Assembly (NCBI RefSeq): GCF_029227915.1
Contig: NC_079881.1
Location: 31,845,501-31,909,500, forward strand
Length of the DNA: 64,000 nucleotides
Direction of reading: 5' to 3'
DNA from: Hydractinia symbiolongicarpus
Lineage: Eukaryota > Cnidaria > Hydrozoa > Anthoathecata > Hydractiniidae
Every line of letters starts with the position of its first letter. Position 1 is the first letter of the stretch. The translations under genes and the position numbers were made by a program. Below, piece by piece: positions 1 to 12,264 of the stretch. Below the pieces are notes generated by a model that was given only the letters and a program-made list of their open reading frames with translations, had not been told where the DNA came from and did not search any database.

Positions 1-1499
1 TTTAAATGAAGCGATACCACAGCGCCCAGTGTAATCGCTGAGTTTCGGCAATCATGTCAAATTAAGGAAAATGTTATTTCTTGGAGTCCAATTTTCTCAT
101 TTATCACATTTATCAGGTCACAGTCCAAAGTTAGTTCAGTTAAGTCCCACAGTAAATCGTTTCACTGTTAAAAACGATGCAACTTAGTAATATCAGATAA
201 ATATCGCTAAAGACATGTTCGTACGAATATGTGACCCAACCGTTGTAACTCAAACGGTCTGACACCGCTACAAAGTCAATGAAATGTAGTTTTTAAAACT
301 ATCGCTATTTCTTCAGCGCACGATAACGGATAGGATTGGCCCCACTGTAAAGAATGACTTATTTTTTTAAATTTGTAAATGAATCGCTACCACAGCGCCC
401 AGTGTAATCGCTGAGTTCCGGCAATCCAGTCAAATTAAGAAGAATGTTATTTCTTGGAGTCCAATTGTCTCATTTATCATATTTATCAGGTCGCAGTCCA
501 AAGTTAGTTTAATTAAGTCCCACAGTCAATCGTTTTATTGTTAAAAGCGATTGAACCTAGTAATATCAGAAAAATATCGCTAAATACATGTTGGTACGAA
601 TATGTGACACAACCGTTGAAACTCAAACGGACTGACACCGTTAGAAACTCAGTGAAATGTAGTATTTGAAACTGTCTTTATAACTTCAGTGCGCGCTAAC
701 GGCTAGGATTGGTCCCACAGTAAGAAATGACTCATTAATCTAAATTTTTAAAAAAAGCGCTACCACAGCGCCCAGTGTAATCGCTGAGTTCCGGCAATCA
801 TGTCAAATTAGGAAGAATGTTATTTCTTGGAGTCCAATTGTCTCATTTATCATATTTATCAGGTCGCAGTCCAAAGTTAGTTTAATTAAGTCCCACAGTC
901 AATCGTTTTATTGTTAAAAGCGATTGAACCTAGTAATATCAGAAAAAAATCGCTAAATACATGTTGGTACGAATATGTGACCCAACCGTTATAACTCGAA
1001 CGGACAGATACCGTTGAAAAGTCAGTGAAATGTAGTATCTGAAACTGCCTCTATTACTTCACCGCCCTAACGGCTAGGATTGGTGCCACAGTGAAAAATG
1101 ACTTTTTTATCTTAATTTTTAATTGAAGCGCTACCACAGCGCCTAGTGTAATCACTGAGATTCGGGAGTCATATCAAATTAAGAAGAATGTTATTTCTTG
1201 GAGTCCAATTGTCTCACTTTCACATTTTAAAGGTCACAGTCCATAATCAGTTCAATTAAGTCCCACAGTCAATCGTTTCATTGTTAAAAGCGATGCAACC
1301 TAGTAATATCAGAAAAATATCGCTAAATACATGTTGGTACGAATATGTGACCCAACCGTTATAACTCAAACGGACTGACACCGTTAGAAAGTCAAAGAAA
1401 TGCAGTTTTTCAAACTGTCGCCATTTCTTCAGCGCGCGATAACGCCTATGATTGGTCCCACAGTAATAATTGACTTTTTTATCTTAATTTTAAATTGAA

Positions 1500-1514
1500 G
1501 CGCTACCACAGCGC
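1500..1514. other. GCGCT-ACCAC-AGCGC perfect hairpin box, monomer positions 4-18
   Basis: Five perfectly complementary bases flank a five-base loop. The box is present in most monomers. Types A (GCGAT left arm) and E (AGCAG right arm) lose part of the pairing, and type D monomers lose the left arm through a 6-bp deletion. The hairpin is therefore a polymorphic feature rather than a strictly kept one. A structural or binding role is only a possibility. Confidence 0.6.
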
Positions 1515-1631
1515 CTAGTGTAATCGCTGAGTCTCGGCAGTCATATCAAATTAAGAAGAATGTTATTTCTTGGAGTCCAATTGTCTCACTTTCACATTTT
1601 AAAGGTCACAGTCCATAATCAGTTCAATTAA

Positions 1632-1836
1632 GTCCCACAGTCAATCGTTTCATTGTTAAAAGCGATGCAACCTAGTAATATCCGAAAAATATCGCCTAAT
1701 ACATGTTGGTACGAATATGTGACCCAACCGTTATAACTCAAACGGACTGACACCGTTAGAAAGTCAATGAAACGTAGTTTTTGAAACTGTCGCTATTTCT
1801 TCAGCGCACGATAACGGCTAGGATTGGTCCTACAGT
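1632..1836. repeat. Internal direct repeat GTCCCACAGT, 195 bp apart
   Basis: The 10-base box occurs at 1632-1641 and again, with one change (GTCCTACAGT), at 1827-1836. Most monomers carry both boxes, each in either a C or a T version. The spacing is close to half the monomer but not exactly half. I could not align the remaining halves convincingly, so an ancestral dimer of about 186 bp is not demonstrated. Confidence 0.5.
1728..1757. other. Conserved CCGTT-n8-AACGG-n7-CCGTT core, monomer positions 232-261
   Basis: Three arms alternate in orientation, so the middle AACGG can pair with either flanking CCGTT. The stretch CTCAAACGGACTGACACCG is almost invariant across the window even between monomers that differ strongly elsewhere. 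Another AACGG lies downstream at 1813-1817, in the context TAACGG. Myb-type proteins are known to prefer YAAC(G/T)G, but nothing here proves binding. It is the best internal candidate for a satellite-binding protein site or for sequence kept by frequent conversion. Confidence 0.5.
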
Positions 1837-2240
1837 AAAAATTGACTTATTTATCTAAATTTTTAAATGAAGCGCTACCACAGCGCACAGTGTAACCGCT
1901 GAGTTTCGGCAATCATGTCAAATTAAGGAGAATGTTATTTCTTGGAGTCCAATTTTCTCATTTATCACATTTATCAGGTCACAGTCCAAAGTTAGTTCAG
2001 TTAAGTCCCACAGTAAATCGTTTCACTGTGAAAAACGATGAACTTAGTAATATCAGATAAATATCGCTAAATACATGTTGGTACGAATATGTGACCCAAC
2101 CGTTGTAACTCAAACGGACTGACACCGTTAGAAACTCAGTGAAATGTAGTATTTGAAACTGTCTTTATAACTTCAGCGCGCGCTAACGGCTAGGATTGGT
2201 CGCACAGTAAGAAATGACTCATTAATCTAAATTTTTAAAA

Positions 2241-4474
2241 GAAGCGCTACCACAGCGGCCAGTGTAATCGCTGAGTTTCGGCAATCATGTCAAATTAAGG
2301 AGAATGTTATTTCTTGGAGTCCAATTTTCTCATTTATCACATTTTTCAGGTCACAGTCCATAATCAGTTCAATTAAGTCCTACAGTCAATCGTTTCACTG
2401 CTAAAAGCGGTGCAACTTAGTAATATAAGATAAATATCGCTAAATACATGTTGGTACGAATATGTGACCCAAATGTTGTAGCTCAAACGGACTGACACCG
2501 CTACAAAGTTAATGAAATGTAGTTTTTGAAACTATCGCTATGTCTTCAGCGCACGATAACGGATAGGATTGGCCCCACTGTAAAGAATGACTTACTTATC
2601 TAAATTTGTAAATGAAGCGCTACCACAGCAGCCAATATAATTGCTGAGTTCCGGCAATCACGTCAAATTAAGAAGAATGTTATTTCTTGGAGTCCAATTG
2701 TCTCATTTATCATATTTATCAGGTCGCAGTCCAAAGTTAGTTCAATTAAGTCCCACAGTCAATCGTTTCATTGTTAAAAGCGATTGAACCTAGTAATATC
2801 AGAAAAATATCGCTAAATACATGTTGGTACGAATATGTGACACAACCGTTGAAACTCAAACGGACTGACACCGTTAGAAACTCAGTGAAATGTAGTATTT
2901 GAAACTCTCTTTATAACTTCAGCGCGCTAACGGCTAGGATTGGTCCCACAGTAAGAAATGACTCATTAATCTAAATTTTTAAAAGAAGCGCTACCACAGC
3001 GCCCAGTGTAATCGCTGAGTTCCGGCAATCATGTCAAATTAAGAAGAATGTTATTTCTTGGAGTCCAATTGTCTCACTTTCACCTTTTTCAGGTCACAGT
3101 CCATAATCAGTTCAATTAAGTCCTACAGTCAATCGTTTCACTGCTAAAAGCGGTGCAACCTATTAATATCAGAAAAAAATCGCTAAATACATGTTGGTAC
3201 GAATATGTGACCCAACCGTTATAACTCAAACGGACTGATACCGTTAAAAAGTCAGTGAAATGTAGTATTTGAAACTACCTCTATTACTTCAGCGCGCTAA
3301 CGGCTAGGATTGGTCCCACAGTAAAGAATGACTTACTTATCTAAATTTGTAAATGAAGCGCTACCACAGCAGCCAATATAATCGCTGAGTTCCGGCAATC
3401 ACGTCAAATTAAGAAGAATGTTATTTCTTGGAGTCCAATTGTCCCCATTTAACATATTTATCAGGTCGCAGTCCAAAGTTAGTTCAATTAAGTCCCACAG
3501 TAAATCGTTTCACTGTTAAAAACGATGCAACTTAGTAATATCAGATAAATATCGCTAAATACATGTTGGTACGAATATGTGACCCAAATGTTGTAGCTCA
3601 AACGGACTGACACCGCTACAAAGTCAATGAAATGTAGTTTTTGAAACTATCGCTATTTCTTCAGCGCACAATAACGGATAGGATTGGCCCCACTGTAAAG
3701 AATGACTTACTTATCTAAATTTGTAAATGAAGCGCTACCACAGCAGCCAATATAATTGCTGAGTTCCGGCAATCACGTCAAATTAAGAAGAATGTTATTT
3801 CTTGGAGTCCAATTGTCTCATTTATCATATTTATCAGGTCGCAGTCCAAAGTTAGTTCAATTAAGTCCCACAGTCAATCGTTTCATTGTTAAAAGCGATT
3901 GAACCTAGTAATATCAGAAAAATATCGCTAAATACATGTTGGTGCAAATATGTGACACAACCGTTGAAACTCAAACGGACTGACACCGTTAGAAACTCAG
4001 TGAATTGTAGTATTTGAAACTCTCTTTATAACTTCAGCGCGCGCTAACGGCTAGGATTGGTCCCACAGTAAGAAATGACTCATTAATCTAAATTTTTAAA
4101 AAAAGCGCTACCACAGCGCCCAGTGTAATCGCTGAGTTCCGGCAATCATGTCAAATTAAGAAGAATGTTATTTCTTGGAGTCCAATTGTCTCACTTTCAC
4201 CTTTTTCAGGTCACAGTCCATAATCAGTTCAATTAAGTCCTACAGTCAATCGTTTCATTGTTAAAAGCGATTGAACCTAGTAATATCAGAAAAATATCGC
4301 TAAATACATGTTGGTGCAAATATGTGACACAACCGTTGAAACTCAAACGGACTGACACCGTTAGAAACTCAGTGAATTGTAGTATTTGAAACTCTCTTTA
4401 TAACTTCAGCGCGCGCTAACGGCTAGGATTGGTCCCACAGTAAGAAATGACTCATTAATCTAAATTTTTAAACA
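2241..4474. repeat. Trimer-scale duplication, offset ~1115 bp
   Basis: Private variants repeat three monomers apart. AAATGTTGTAGCTC occurs at 2471 and 3586. CAGCAGCCAATATAATTGC occurs at the 2614 and 3729 monomers. CACCTTTTTCAGG occurs in the 2985 and 4102 monomers. On top of this, the second halves of the adjacent monomers 3729 and 4102 share GGTGCAAATATG (3941 and 4313) and GTGAATTGTAG. This indicates a further one-monomer conversion or duplication. Copy edges cannot be fixed to the base by eye. Confidence 0.65.
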
Positions 4475-6704
4475 AAAGCGCTACCACAGCGCCCAGTGTA
4501 ATCGCTGAGTTTCGGCAATCATGTCAAATTAAGGAGAATGTTATTTCTTGGAGTCCAATTTTCTCATTTATCACATTTATCAGGTCACAGTCCTAAGTTA
4601 GTTCAGTTAAGTCCCACAGTAAATCGTTTCACTGTTAAAAACGATGCAACTTAGTAATATCAGATAAATATCGCTAAATACATGTTGGTACGAATATGTG
4701 ACCCAACCGTTATAACTCAAACGGACTGACACCGTTAGAAAGTCAATGAAATGTAGTATTTGAAACTGTCGCTATTACTTCACTGCCCTAACGGCTAGGA
4801 TTGGTGCCACAGTAAAAAATGACTTTTTTATCTTAATTTTTAATTGAAGCGCTACCACAGCGCCTAGTGTAATCGCTGAGATTCGGAAGTCATATCAAAT
4901 TAAGAAGAATGTTATTTCTTGGAGTCCAATTGTCTCACTTTCACATTTTAAAGGTCACAGTCCATAATCAGTTCAATTAAGTCCCACAGTCAATCGTTTC
5001 ATTGTTAAAAGCGATGCAACCTAGTAATATCAGAAAAATATCGCTAAATACATGTTGGTACGAATATGTGACCCAACCGTTATAACTCAAACGGACTGAC
5101 ACCGTTAGAAAGTCAATGAAATGGTGTTTTTGAAACTGTCGCTATTTCTTCAGCGCGCGGTAACGCCTAGGATTGATCCCACAGTAAAATTGACTTATTT
5201 ATCTAAATTTTTAAATAAAGCGCTACCACAGCGCCCAGTGTAATCGCTGAGTTTCGGCAATCATGTCAAATTAAGGAGAATGTTATTTCTTGGAGTCCAA
5301 TTTTCTCATTTATCACATTTATCAGGTCACAGTCTAAAGTTAGTTCAGTTAAGTCCCACAGTAAATCGTTTCATTGTTAAAAACGATGCAACTTAGTAAT
5401 ATCAGATAAATATCGCTAAATACATGTTGGTACGAATATGTGACCCAACCGTTGTAACTCAAACGGACTGACACCGCTACAAAGTCAATGAAATGTAGTT
5501 TTTGAAACTATCGCTATTTCTTCAGTGCACGATAACGGATAGGATTGGCCCCACTGTAAAGAATGACTTATTTATCTAAATTTGTAAATGAAGCGCTACC
5601 ACAGCAGCCAATATAATCGCTGAGTTCCGGCAATCACGTCAAATTAAGAAGAATGTTATTTCTTGGAGTCCAATTGTCTCATTTATCATATTTATCAGGT
5701 CGCAGTCCAAAGTTAGTTTAATTAAGTTCCACAGTCAATCGTTTCATTGTTAAAAGCGATTGAACCTAGTAATATCAGAAAAATATCGCTAAATACATGT
5801 TGGTGCGAATATGTGACACAACCGTTGAAACTCAAACGGACTGACACCGTTAGAAACTCAGTGAAATGTAGTATTTGAAACTGTCTTTATAACTTCAGCG
5901 CGCGCTAACCGCTAGGATTGGTCCCACAGTAAGAAATGACTCATTAATCTAAATTTTTAAAAGAAGCGCTACCACAGCGCCCAGTGTAATCGCTGAGTTC
6001 CGGCAATCATGTCAAATTAAGAAGAATGTTATTTCTTGGAGTCCAATTGTCTCACTTTCACCTTTATCAGGTCACAGTCCATAATCAGTTCAATTAAGTC
6101 CTACAGTCAATCGTTTCACTGCTAAAAGCGGTGCAACCTAGTAATATCAGAAAAAAATGGCTAAATACATGTTGGTACGAATATGTGACCCAACCGTTAT
6201 AACTCAAACGGACTGATACCGTTAGAAAGTCAGTGAAATGTAGTATTTGAAACTGTCGCTATTTCTTCAGCGCGCGATAACGCCTAGGATTGGTCCCACA
6301 GTAAAAATTGACTTATTTATCTAAATTTTTAAATGAAGCGCTACCACAGCGCCCAGTATAATCGCTGAGTTCCGGCAATCATGTCAAATTACGAAGAATG
6401 TTATTTCTTGGAGTCAAATTGTCACACTTTCACCTTTATCAGGTCACAGTCCATAATCAGTTCAATTAAGTCCTACAGTCAACCGTTTCATTGTTAAAAG
6501 CGATGCAACCTAGTAATATCAGAAAAATATCGCTAAGTACATGTTGGTACGAATAGGTGTCCAATCGTTGTAACTCAAACGGACTGACACCGTTAGAAAG
6601 TCAATGAAATGTAGTTTTTGAAGATGTCGCTATTTCTTCCGCGCGCGATAACGGCTAGGATTGGTCCCCAGTGAAAAAGGAATTATTAATCTAAATTTTT
6701 AAAT

Positions 6705-9700
6705 GAAGTGCAGTGCCCAGTGTAATGGCTGAGTTCCGGCAATCATGTCAAATTAAGAAGAATGTTATTTCTTGGATCCAATTTTCTTCATTTGTCACAT
6801 TTATCAGGTCACAGTCCAAAGTTAGTTCAGTTAAGTCCCACAGTAAATCGTTTCACTGTTAAAAACGATGCAACTTAGTAATATCAGATAAATATCGCTA
6901 AATACATGTTGGTACGAATATGTGAACCAACTGTTGTAACTCAAACGGACTGACACCGCTACAAAGTCAATGAAATGTTGTTTTTGAAACTATCGCTATT
7001 TCTTCAGCGCACGATAACGGATAGGATTGGCCCCACTGCAAAGAATGACTTATTTATCTAAATTTGTAAATGAAGCGCTACCACAGCAGCCAATATAATC
7101 GCTGAGTTCCGGCAATCACGTCAAATTAAGAAGAATGTTATTTCTTGGAGTCCAATTGTCTCATTTATCATATTTATCAGGTCGCAGTCCAAAGTTAGTT
7201 CAATTAAGTTCCACAGTCAATCGTTTCATTGTTAAAAGCGATGCAACCTAGTAATATCAGAAAAATATCGCTAAATACATGTTGGTACGAATAGGTGCCC
7301 AATCGTTGTAACTCAAACGGACTGACACCGTTAGAAAATCAATGAAATGTAGTTTTTGAAACTGTCGCTATTTCTTCAGCGCGCGATAACAGCTAGGATT
7401 GGTCCGACAGTAAAGAATGACTTATTTATCTAAATTTTTTGATGAAGCGCTACCACAGCGCTCAGTGTAATCCCTGAGTTTCGGCAATCACGTCAAATTA
7501 AGAAGAATGTTATTTCTTGGAGTCCAATTTTTTTCATTTATCACGTTTATCAGGTCACAGTCCAAAATTAGTTCAATTAAGTCCCACAGTCAATCGTTTC
7601 ACTGCTAAAGCGATGCAACCTAGTAATATTAGATAAATATCGCTAAATACATGTTGGTACGAATATGTGACCCAACTGGTGAAACTCAAACGGACTGACG
7701 CCGTTAGAAAGTCAGTGAAATGTAGTATTTGAAACTGTCTCTATTACTTCAGCGCGCTAACGGCTAGGATTGGTCCCACAGTAAAAAATGAATTTTTTAT
7801 CTTAATTTTTAATTGAAGCGATACCACAGCGCCTAGTGTAATCGCTGAGATTTGGCAGTCATATCAACCTAAGAAGAATGTTATTTCTTGGAGTCCAATT
7901 GTCTCACTTTCACATTTTTAAGGTCGCACTCCATAATCAGTTCAATTAAGTCCCACATTCAATCGTTTCATTGTTAAAAGCGAGGCAACTTAGTAATTCA
8001 GACAAATATCTCTAAATAGATGTTTGTACCAATATGTGACCCAACCGTTTTAACTCAAACGGACTGGCACCGTTAGAAAGTCAATGAAATGTAGTTTTTG
8101 AAACTGTCGCTATTTCTTCCGCGCGCGATAACGGCTAGGATTGGTCCCCAGTGAAAAATGACTTATTAATCTAATTTTTAAATGAAGTGCAGTGCCCAGT
8201 GTAATGGCTGAGTTCCGACAATCATATCAAATTAAGAAGAATGTTATTTCTTGGAGTCCAATTGTCTCATTTATCATATTTATCAGGTCGCAGTCCAAAG
8301 TTAGTTCAATTAAGTCCCACAGTCAATCGTTTCATTGTTAAAAGCGATGCAACCTAGTAATATCAGAAAAATATCGCTAAATACATGTTGGTACGAATAG
8401 GTGACACAACCGTTGAAACTCAAACGGACTGACACCGTTAGAAACTCAGTCAAATGTAGTATTTGAAACTGTCTTTATAACTTCAGCGCCAGCTAACAGC
8501 TAGGATTGGTCCCACAGAAAGAAATGACTCATTAATCTAAATTTTTAAAAGAAGCGCTACCACAGCGCCCAGTGTAATCGCTGAGTTCCGGCAATCATGT
8601 CAAATTACGAAGAATGTTATTTCTTGGAGTCCAATTGTCTCACTTTCACCTTTATCAGGTCACAGTCCATAATCAGTTCAATTAAGTCCTACAGTCAACC
8701 GTTTCATTGTTAAAAGCGATGCAACCTAGTAATATCAGAAAAATATCGCTAAGTACATGTTGGTACGAATAGGTGTCCAATCGTTATAACTCGAACGGAC
8801 TGACACCGTTAGAAAGTCAATGAAATGTAGTTTTTGAAGATGTCGCTATTTCTTCCGCGCGCGATAACGGCTAGGATTGGTCCCCAGTGAAAAATGACTT
8901 ATTAATCTAAATTTTTAAATGAAGTGCAGTGCCCAGTGTAATGGCTGAGTTCCGGCAATCATGTCAAATTAAGAAGAATGTTATTTCTTGGATCCAATTT
9001 TCTTCATTTGTCACATTTATCAGGTCACAGTCCAAAGTTAGTTCAGTTAAGTCCCACAGTAAATCGTTTCACTGTTAAAAACGATGCAACTTAGTAATAT
9101 CAGATAAATATCGTTAAATACATGTTGGTACGAATATGTGAACCAACTGTTGTAACTCAAACGGACTGACACCGCTACAAAGTCAATGAAATGTTGTTTT
9201 TGAAACTATCGCTATTTCTTCAGCGCACGATAACGGATAGGATTGGCCCCACTGTAAAGAATGACTTATTTATCTAAATTTGTAAATGAAGCGCTACCAC
9301 AGCAGCCAATATAATCGCTGAGTTCCGGCAATCACGTCAAATTAAGAAGAATGTTATTTCTTGGAGTCCAATTGTCTCATTTATCATATTTATCAGGTCG
9401 CAGTCCAAAGTTAGTTCAATTAAGTCCCACAGTCAATCGTTTCATTGTTAAAAGCGATGCAACCTAGTAATATCAGAAAAATATCGCTAAATACATGTTG
9501 GTACGAATAGGTGACACAACCGTTGAAACTCAAACGGACTGACACCGTTAGAAACTCAGTGAAATGTAGTATTTGAAACTGTCTTTATAACTTCAGCGCC
9601 AGCTAACGGCTAGGATTGGTCCCACAGAAAGAAATGACTCATTAATCTAAATTTTTAAAAGAAGCGCTACCACAGCGCCCAGTGTAATCGCTGAGTTCCG

Positions 9701-10032
9701 GCAATCATGTCAAATTTCGAAGAATGTTATTTCTTGGAGTCAAATTGTCTCACTTTCACCTTTATCAGGTCACAGTCCATAATCAGTTCAATTAAGTCCT
9801 GCAGTCAATTGTTTCATTGTTAAAAGCGATGCAACCTAGTAATATCAGAAAAATATCGCTAAGTACATGTTGGTACGAATATGTGACCCAACCGTTATAA
9901 CTCAAACGGACTGACACTGTTAGAAAGTCAATGAAATGCAGTTTTTGAAACTGTCGCTATTTCTTCAGCGCGCGATAACGCCTAGGATTGGTCCGACAGT
10001 AAAAATTGACTTATTTATCTAAATTTTTAAAT
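6705..10032. repeat. Irregular block of types D, E, F and hybrids (9 monomers)
   Basis: Monomer starts: 6705 (D), 7072 (E start), 7444, 7815 (G), 8184 (D start with E end), 8551 (F start with C-like end), 8921 (D), 9288 (E), 9661 (F). The last three are in the same D-E-F order as the hexamer that follows, so they look like a partial extra hexamer copy. Segments around 6.3-7.2 kb and 8.55-9.4 kb share private variants such as GGTGTCCAATCG with GAAGATG and TTCCGCGCGCG, about 2216 bp apart. Confidence 0.7.
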
Positions 10033-12264
10033 GAAGCGATACCACAGCGCCCAGTATAATCGCTGAGTTCCGGCAATCACGTCAAACTAAGAAGAATGTT
10101 ATTTCTTGGAGTCCAATTGTCTCATTTATCATATTTATCAGGTCGCAGTCCAAAGTTAGTTCAATTTAGTCCTACAGTCAATCGTTTTATTGTTAAAAGC
10201 GATGCAACCTAGTAATATCAGAAAAATATTGCTATATACATGTTGGTACGAATAGGTGTCCAATCGTTGTAACTCAAACGGACTGACACCGTTAGAAAGT
10301 CAATGAAATGTAGTTTTTAAAGATGTCGCTATTTCTTTAGCACGCGACAACGGCTAGGATTGGTCCCACAGTAAGAAATGACTCATTAATCTAAATTTTT
10401 AAAAGAAGCGCTACCACAGCGCCCAGTGTAATCGCTGAGTTCCGGCAATCATGTCAAATTAAGAAGAATGTTATTTCCTGATGTCCAATTTTCTCATTTA
10501 TCACATTTATCAGGTCACAGTCCAAAGTTAGTTTAGTTAAATCCCACAGTCAATCTTTTCACTGTTAAAAACAATGCAACCTAGTAATATCAGATAAATA
10601 TCGCTAAATACATGTTGGTACGAATATGTGACCCAACCGTTGTAACTCAAACGGACTGACACCGCTACAAAGTCAATGAAATGTAGTTTTTGAAACCATC
10701 CCTATTTCTTCAGCGCGCCATAACGGCTAGGATTGGTCCCACAGTAAAAAATGACTTATTAATCTAAACTTTTAAATGAAGCGCTACCACAGCGCCCAGT
10801 GTAATCGCTGAGTTCCGGCAATTATGTCAAATTAAGAAGAATGTTATTTCTTGGAGTCCAATTTTTTTCATTTATCACATTTATCAGGTCGCAGTCCGAT
10901 GTTAGTTCAATTAAGTCCTACAGTCAATCGTTTCATTGTTAAAAGCGACGTAACCTAATAATATCAGAAAAATATCGCTAAATACATGTTGGTACGAATA
11001 GGTGATCCAATCGTTGTAACTCAAACGGACTGACACCGTTAGAAAGTCAATGAAATGTAGTTTTTGAAACTGTCGCTATTTCTTCCGCGCGCGATAACGG
11101 CTAGGATTGGTCCCCCAGTGAAAAATGACTTATTAATCTAAATTTTTAAATGTAGTGCAGTGCCCAGTGTAATGGCTGAGTTCCGGTAATCATGTCAAAT
11201 TAAGAAGAATGTTATTTCTTGGAGTCCAATTTTCTTCATTTGTCACATTTATCAGGTCACAGTCCAAAGTTAGTTCAGTTAAGTCCCACAGTAAATCGTT
11301 TCACTATTAAAAACGATGCAACTTAGTAATATCAGATAAATATCGCTAAATACATGTTGGTACGATTATGTGACCCAACCGTTGTAACTCAAACGGACTG
11401 ACACCGCTACAAAGTCAATGAAATGTAGTTTTTGAAACTATCGCTATTTCTTCAGCGCACGATAACGGATAGGATTGGCCCCACTGTAAAGAATGACTTA
11501 TTTATCTAAATTTGTAAATGAAGTGCTACCACAGCAGTCAATATAATCGCTGAGTTCCGGCAATCACGTCAAATTAAGAAGAATGTTATTTCTTGGAGTC
11601 CAATTGTCTCATTTATCATATTTATCAGGTCGCAGTCCAAAGTTAGTTCAATTAAGTCCCACAGTCAATCGTTTCATTGTTAAAAGCGATGCAACCTAGT
11701 AATATCAGAAAAATATCGCTAAATACATGTTGGTACGAATAGGTGACACAGCAGTTGAAGCTCAAACGGACTGACACCGTTAGAAGCTCAGTGAAATATA
11801 GTATTTGAAACTGTCTTTATAACTTCAGCGCCAGCTAACGGCTAGGATTGGTCCCACAGAAAGATATGACTCATTAATCTAAATTTTTAAAAGAAGCGCT
11901 ACCACAGCGCCCAGTGTAATCGCTGAGTTCCGGCAATCATGTCAAATTACGAAGAATGTTATTTCTTGGAGTCCAATTGTCTCACTTTCACCTTTATCAG
12001 GTCACAGTCCATAATCAGTTCAATTAAGTCCTACAGTCAACTGTTTCATTGTTAAAAGCGATGCAACCTAGAAATATCAGAAAAATATCGCTAAGTACAT
12101 GTTGGTACGAATTTGTGACCCAACCGTTATAACTCAAACGGACTGACACTGTTAGAAAGTCAATGAAATGCAGTTTTTGAAACTGTCGCTATTTCTTCAG
12201 CGCGCGATAACGCCTAGGATTGGTCCGACAGTAAAAATTGACTTATTTATCTAAATTTTTAAAT
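10033..12264. repeat. Hexamer HOR copy 1 (A-B-C-D-E-F, 2232 bp)
   Basis: Monomer starts: 10033 A, 10405 B, 10778 C, 11152 D, 11520 E, 11893 F. Diagnostics: A has GCGATACC, CAGTATAAT and GGTGTCCAATCG. B has TTTCCTG, TTTAGTTAAATCC and CCATCCC. C has AATTATG, a T run before CATTTATC, and GTCCGATG. D has the short GTGCAGTGCCC start, TTCTTCATTTGTCAC and GGCCCCACTG. E has CAGCAGTCAATAT and GTGACACAGCAG. F has ATTACGAAGAATG, CACTTTCACC and CGCCTAGG. This copy differs from the next by scattered substitutions, such as CCTGATGTCC here against CCTGAAGTCC there. Confidence 0.9.

Larger units (their letters stand above)
1497..1868. repeat. Reference monomer (372 bp) used for internal coordinates
   Basis: This copy has the modal length and shows the common layout; positions are counted from its first base. 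1-35: GC-rich hairpin box and the AATCGCTGAG stretch. 62-84: well-conserved ATGTTATTTCTTGGAGTCCAA. 85-135: the most variable part, used to classify monomers. 136-145: GTCCCACAGT. 155-175: ATCG/CGAT imperfect dyad. 205-225: TGTTGGTACGAAT, followed by a second type-diagnostic stretch. 228-262: conserved CCGTT/AACGG core. 294-320: TCGCTATTTCTTCAGCGC and TAACGG. 331-340: second copy of the GTCCCACAGT box. 340-372: A/T-rich tail with A and T tracts. G+C counted by hand is about 142 of 372 (38%). This copy is type G. Confidence 0.9.
8..6704. repeat. Mixed-type monomer block (18 monomers) with no long regular HOR
   Basis: Monomer starts: 8, 381, 754, 1125, 1497, 1869, 2241, 2614, 2985, 3355, 3729, 4102, 4475, 4846, 5217, 5590, 5963, 6335. 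Type G copies (TTAATTGAAGCG, GCGCCTAGTG, CACATTTTAAAGG) sit at 1125, 1497 and 4846. CAGCAGCC (type E-like) starts sit at 2614, 3355, 3729 and 5590. Copies with CACTTTCACCTTT occur at 2985, 4102, 5963 and 6335. Types follow one another without a long fixed order, which suggests an older, shuffled part of the array. Confidence 0.8.

Noticed and set aside
1497-1868. CENP-B box (TTCG....A..CGGG)
   Set aside because: I scanned the common monomer on both strands. TTCGGCAGTC and TACGAAT give partial matches only, lacking the CGGG half.
1497-1868. Known 359-bp Drosophila 1.688 satellite or primate alpha satellite
   Set aside because: Monomer length and the sequence features I can recall do not match either family. 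No family assignment is made.
1497-1868. Ancestral dimer of two ~186-bp halves
   Set aside because: Only the GTCCCACAGT box and short TCGCT words repeat inside the monomer, at unequal spacings (195, 168 and 98 bp). The halves do not align overall by eye.
1497-1868. RNA polymerase III promoter, tRNA-derived repeat or rRNA spacer
   Set aside because: No convincing A and B boxes, no cloverleaf and no rRNA-like sequence were seen. GGTACGAAT is only a weak partial B-box resemblance.
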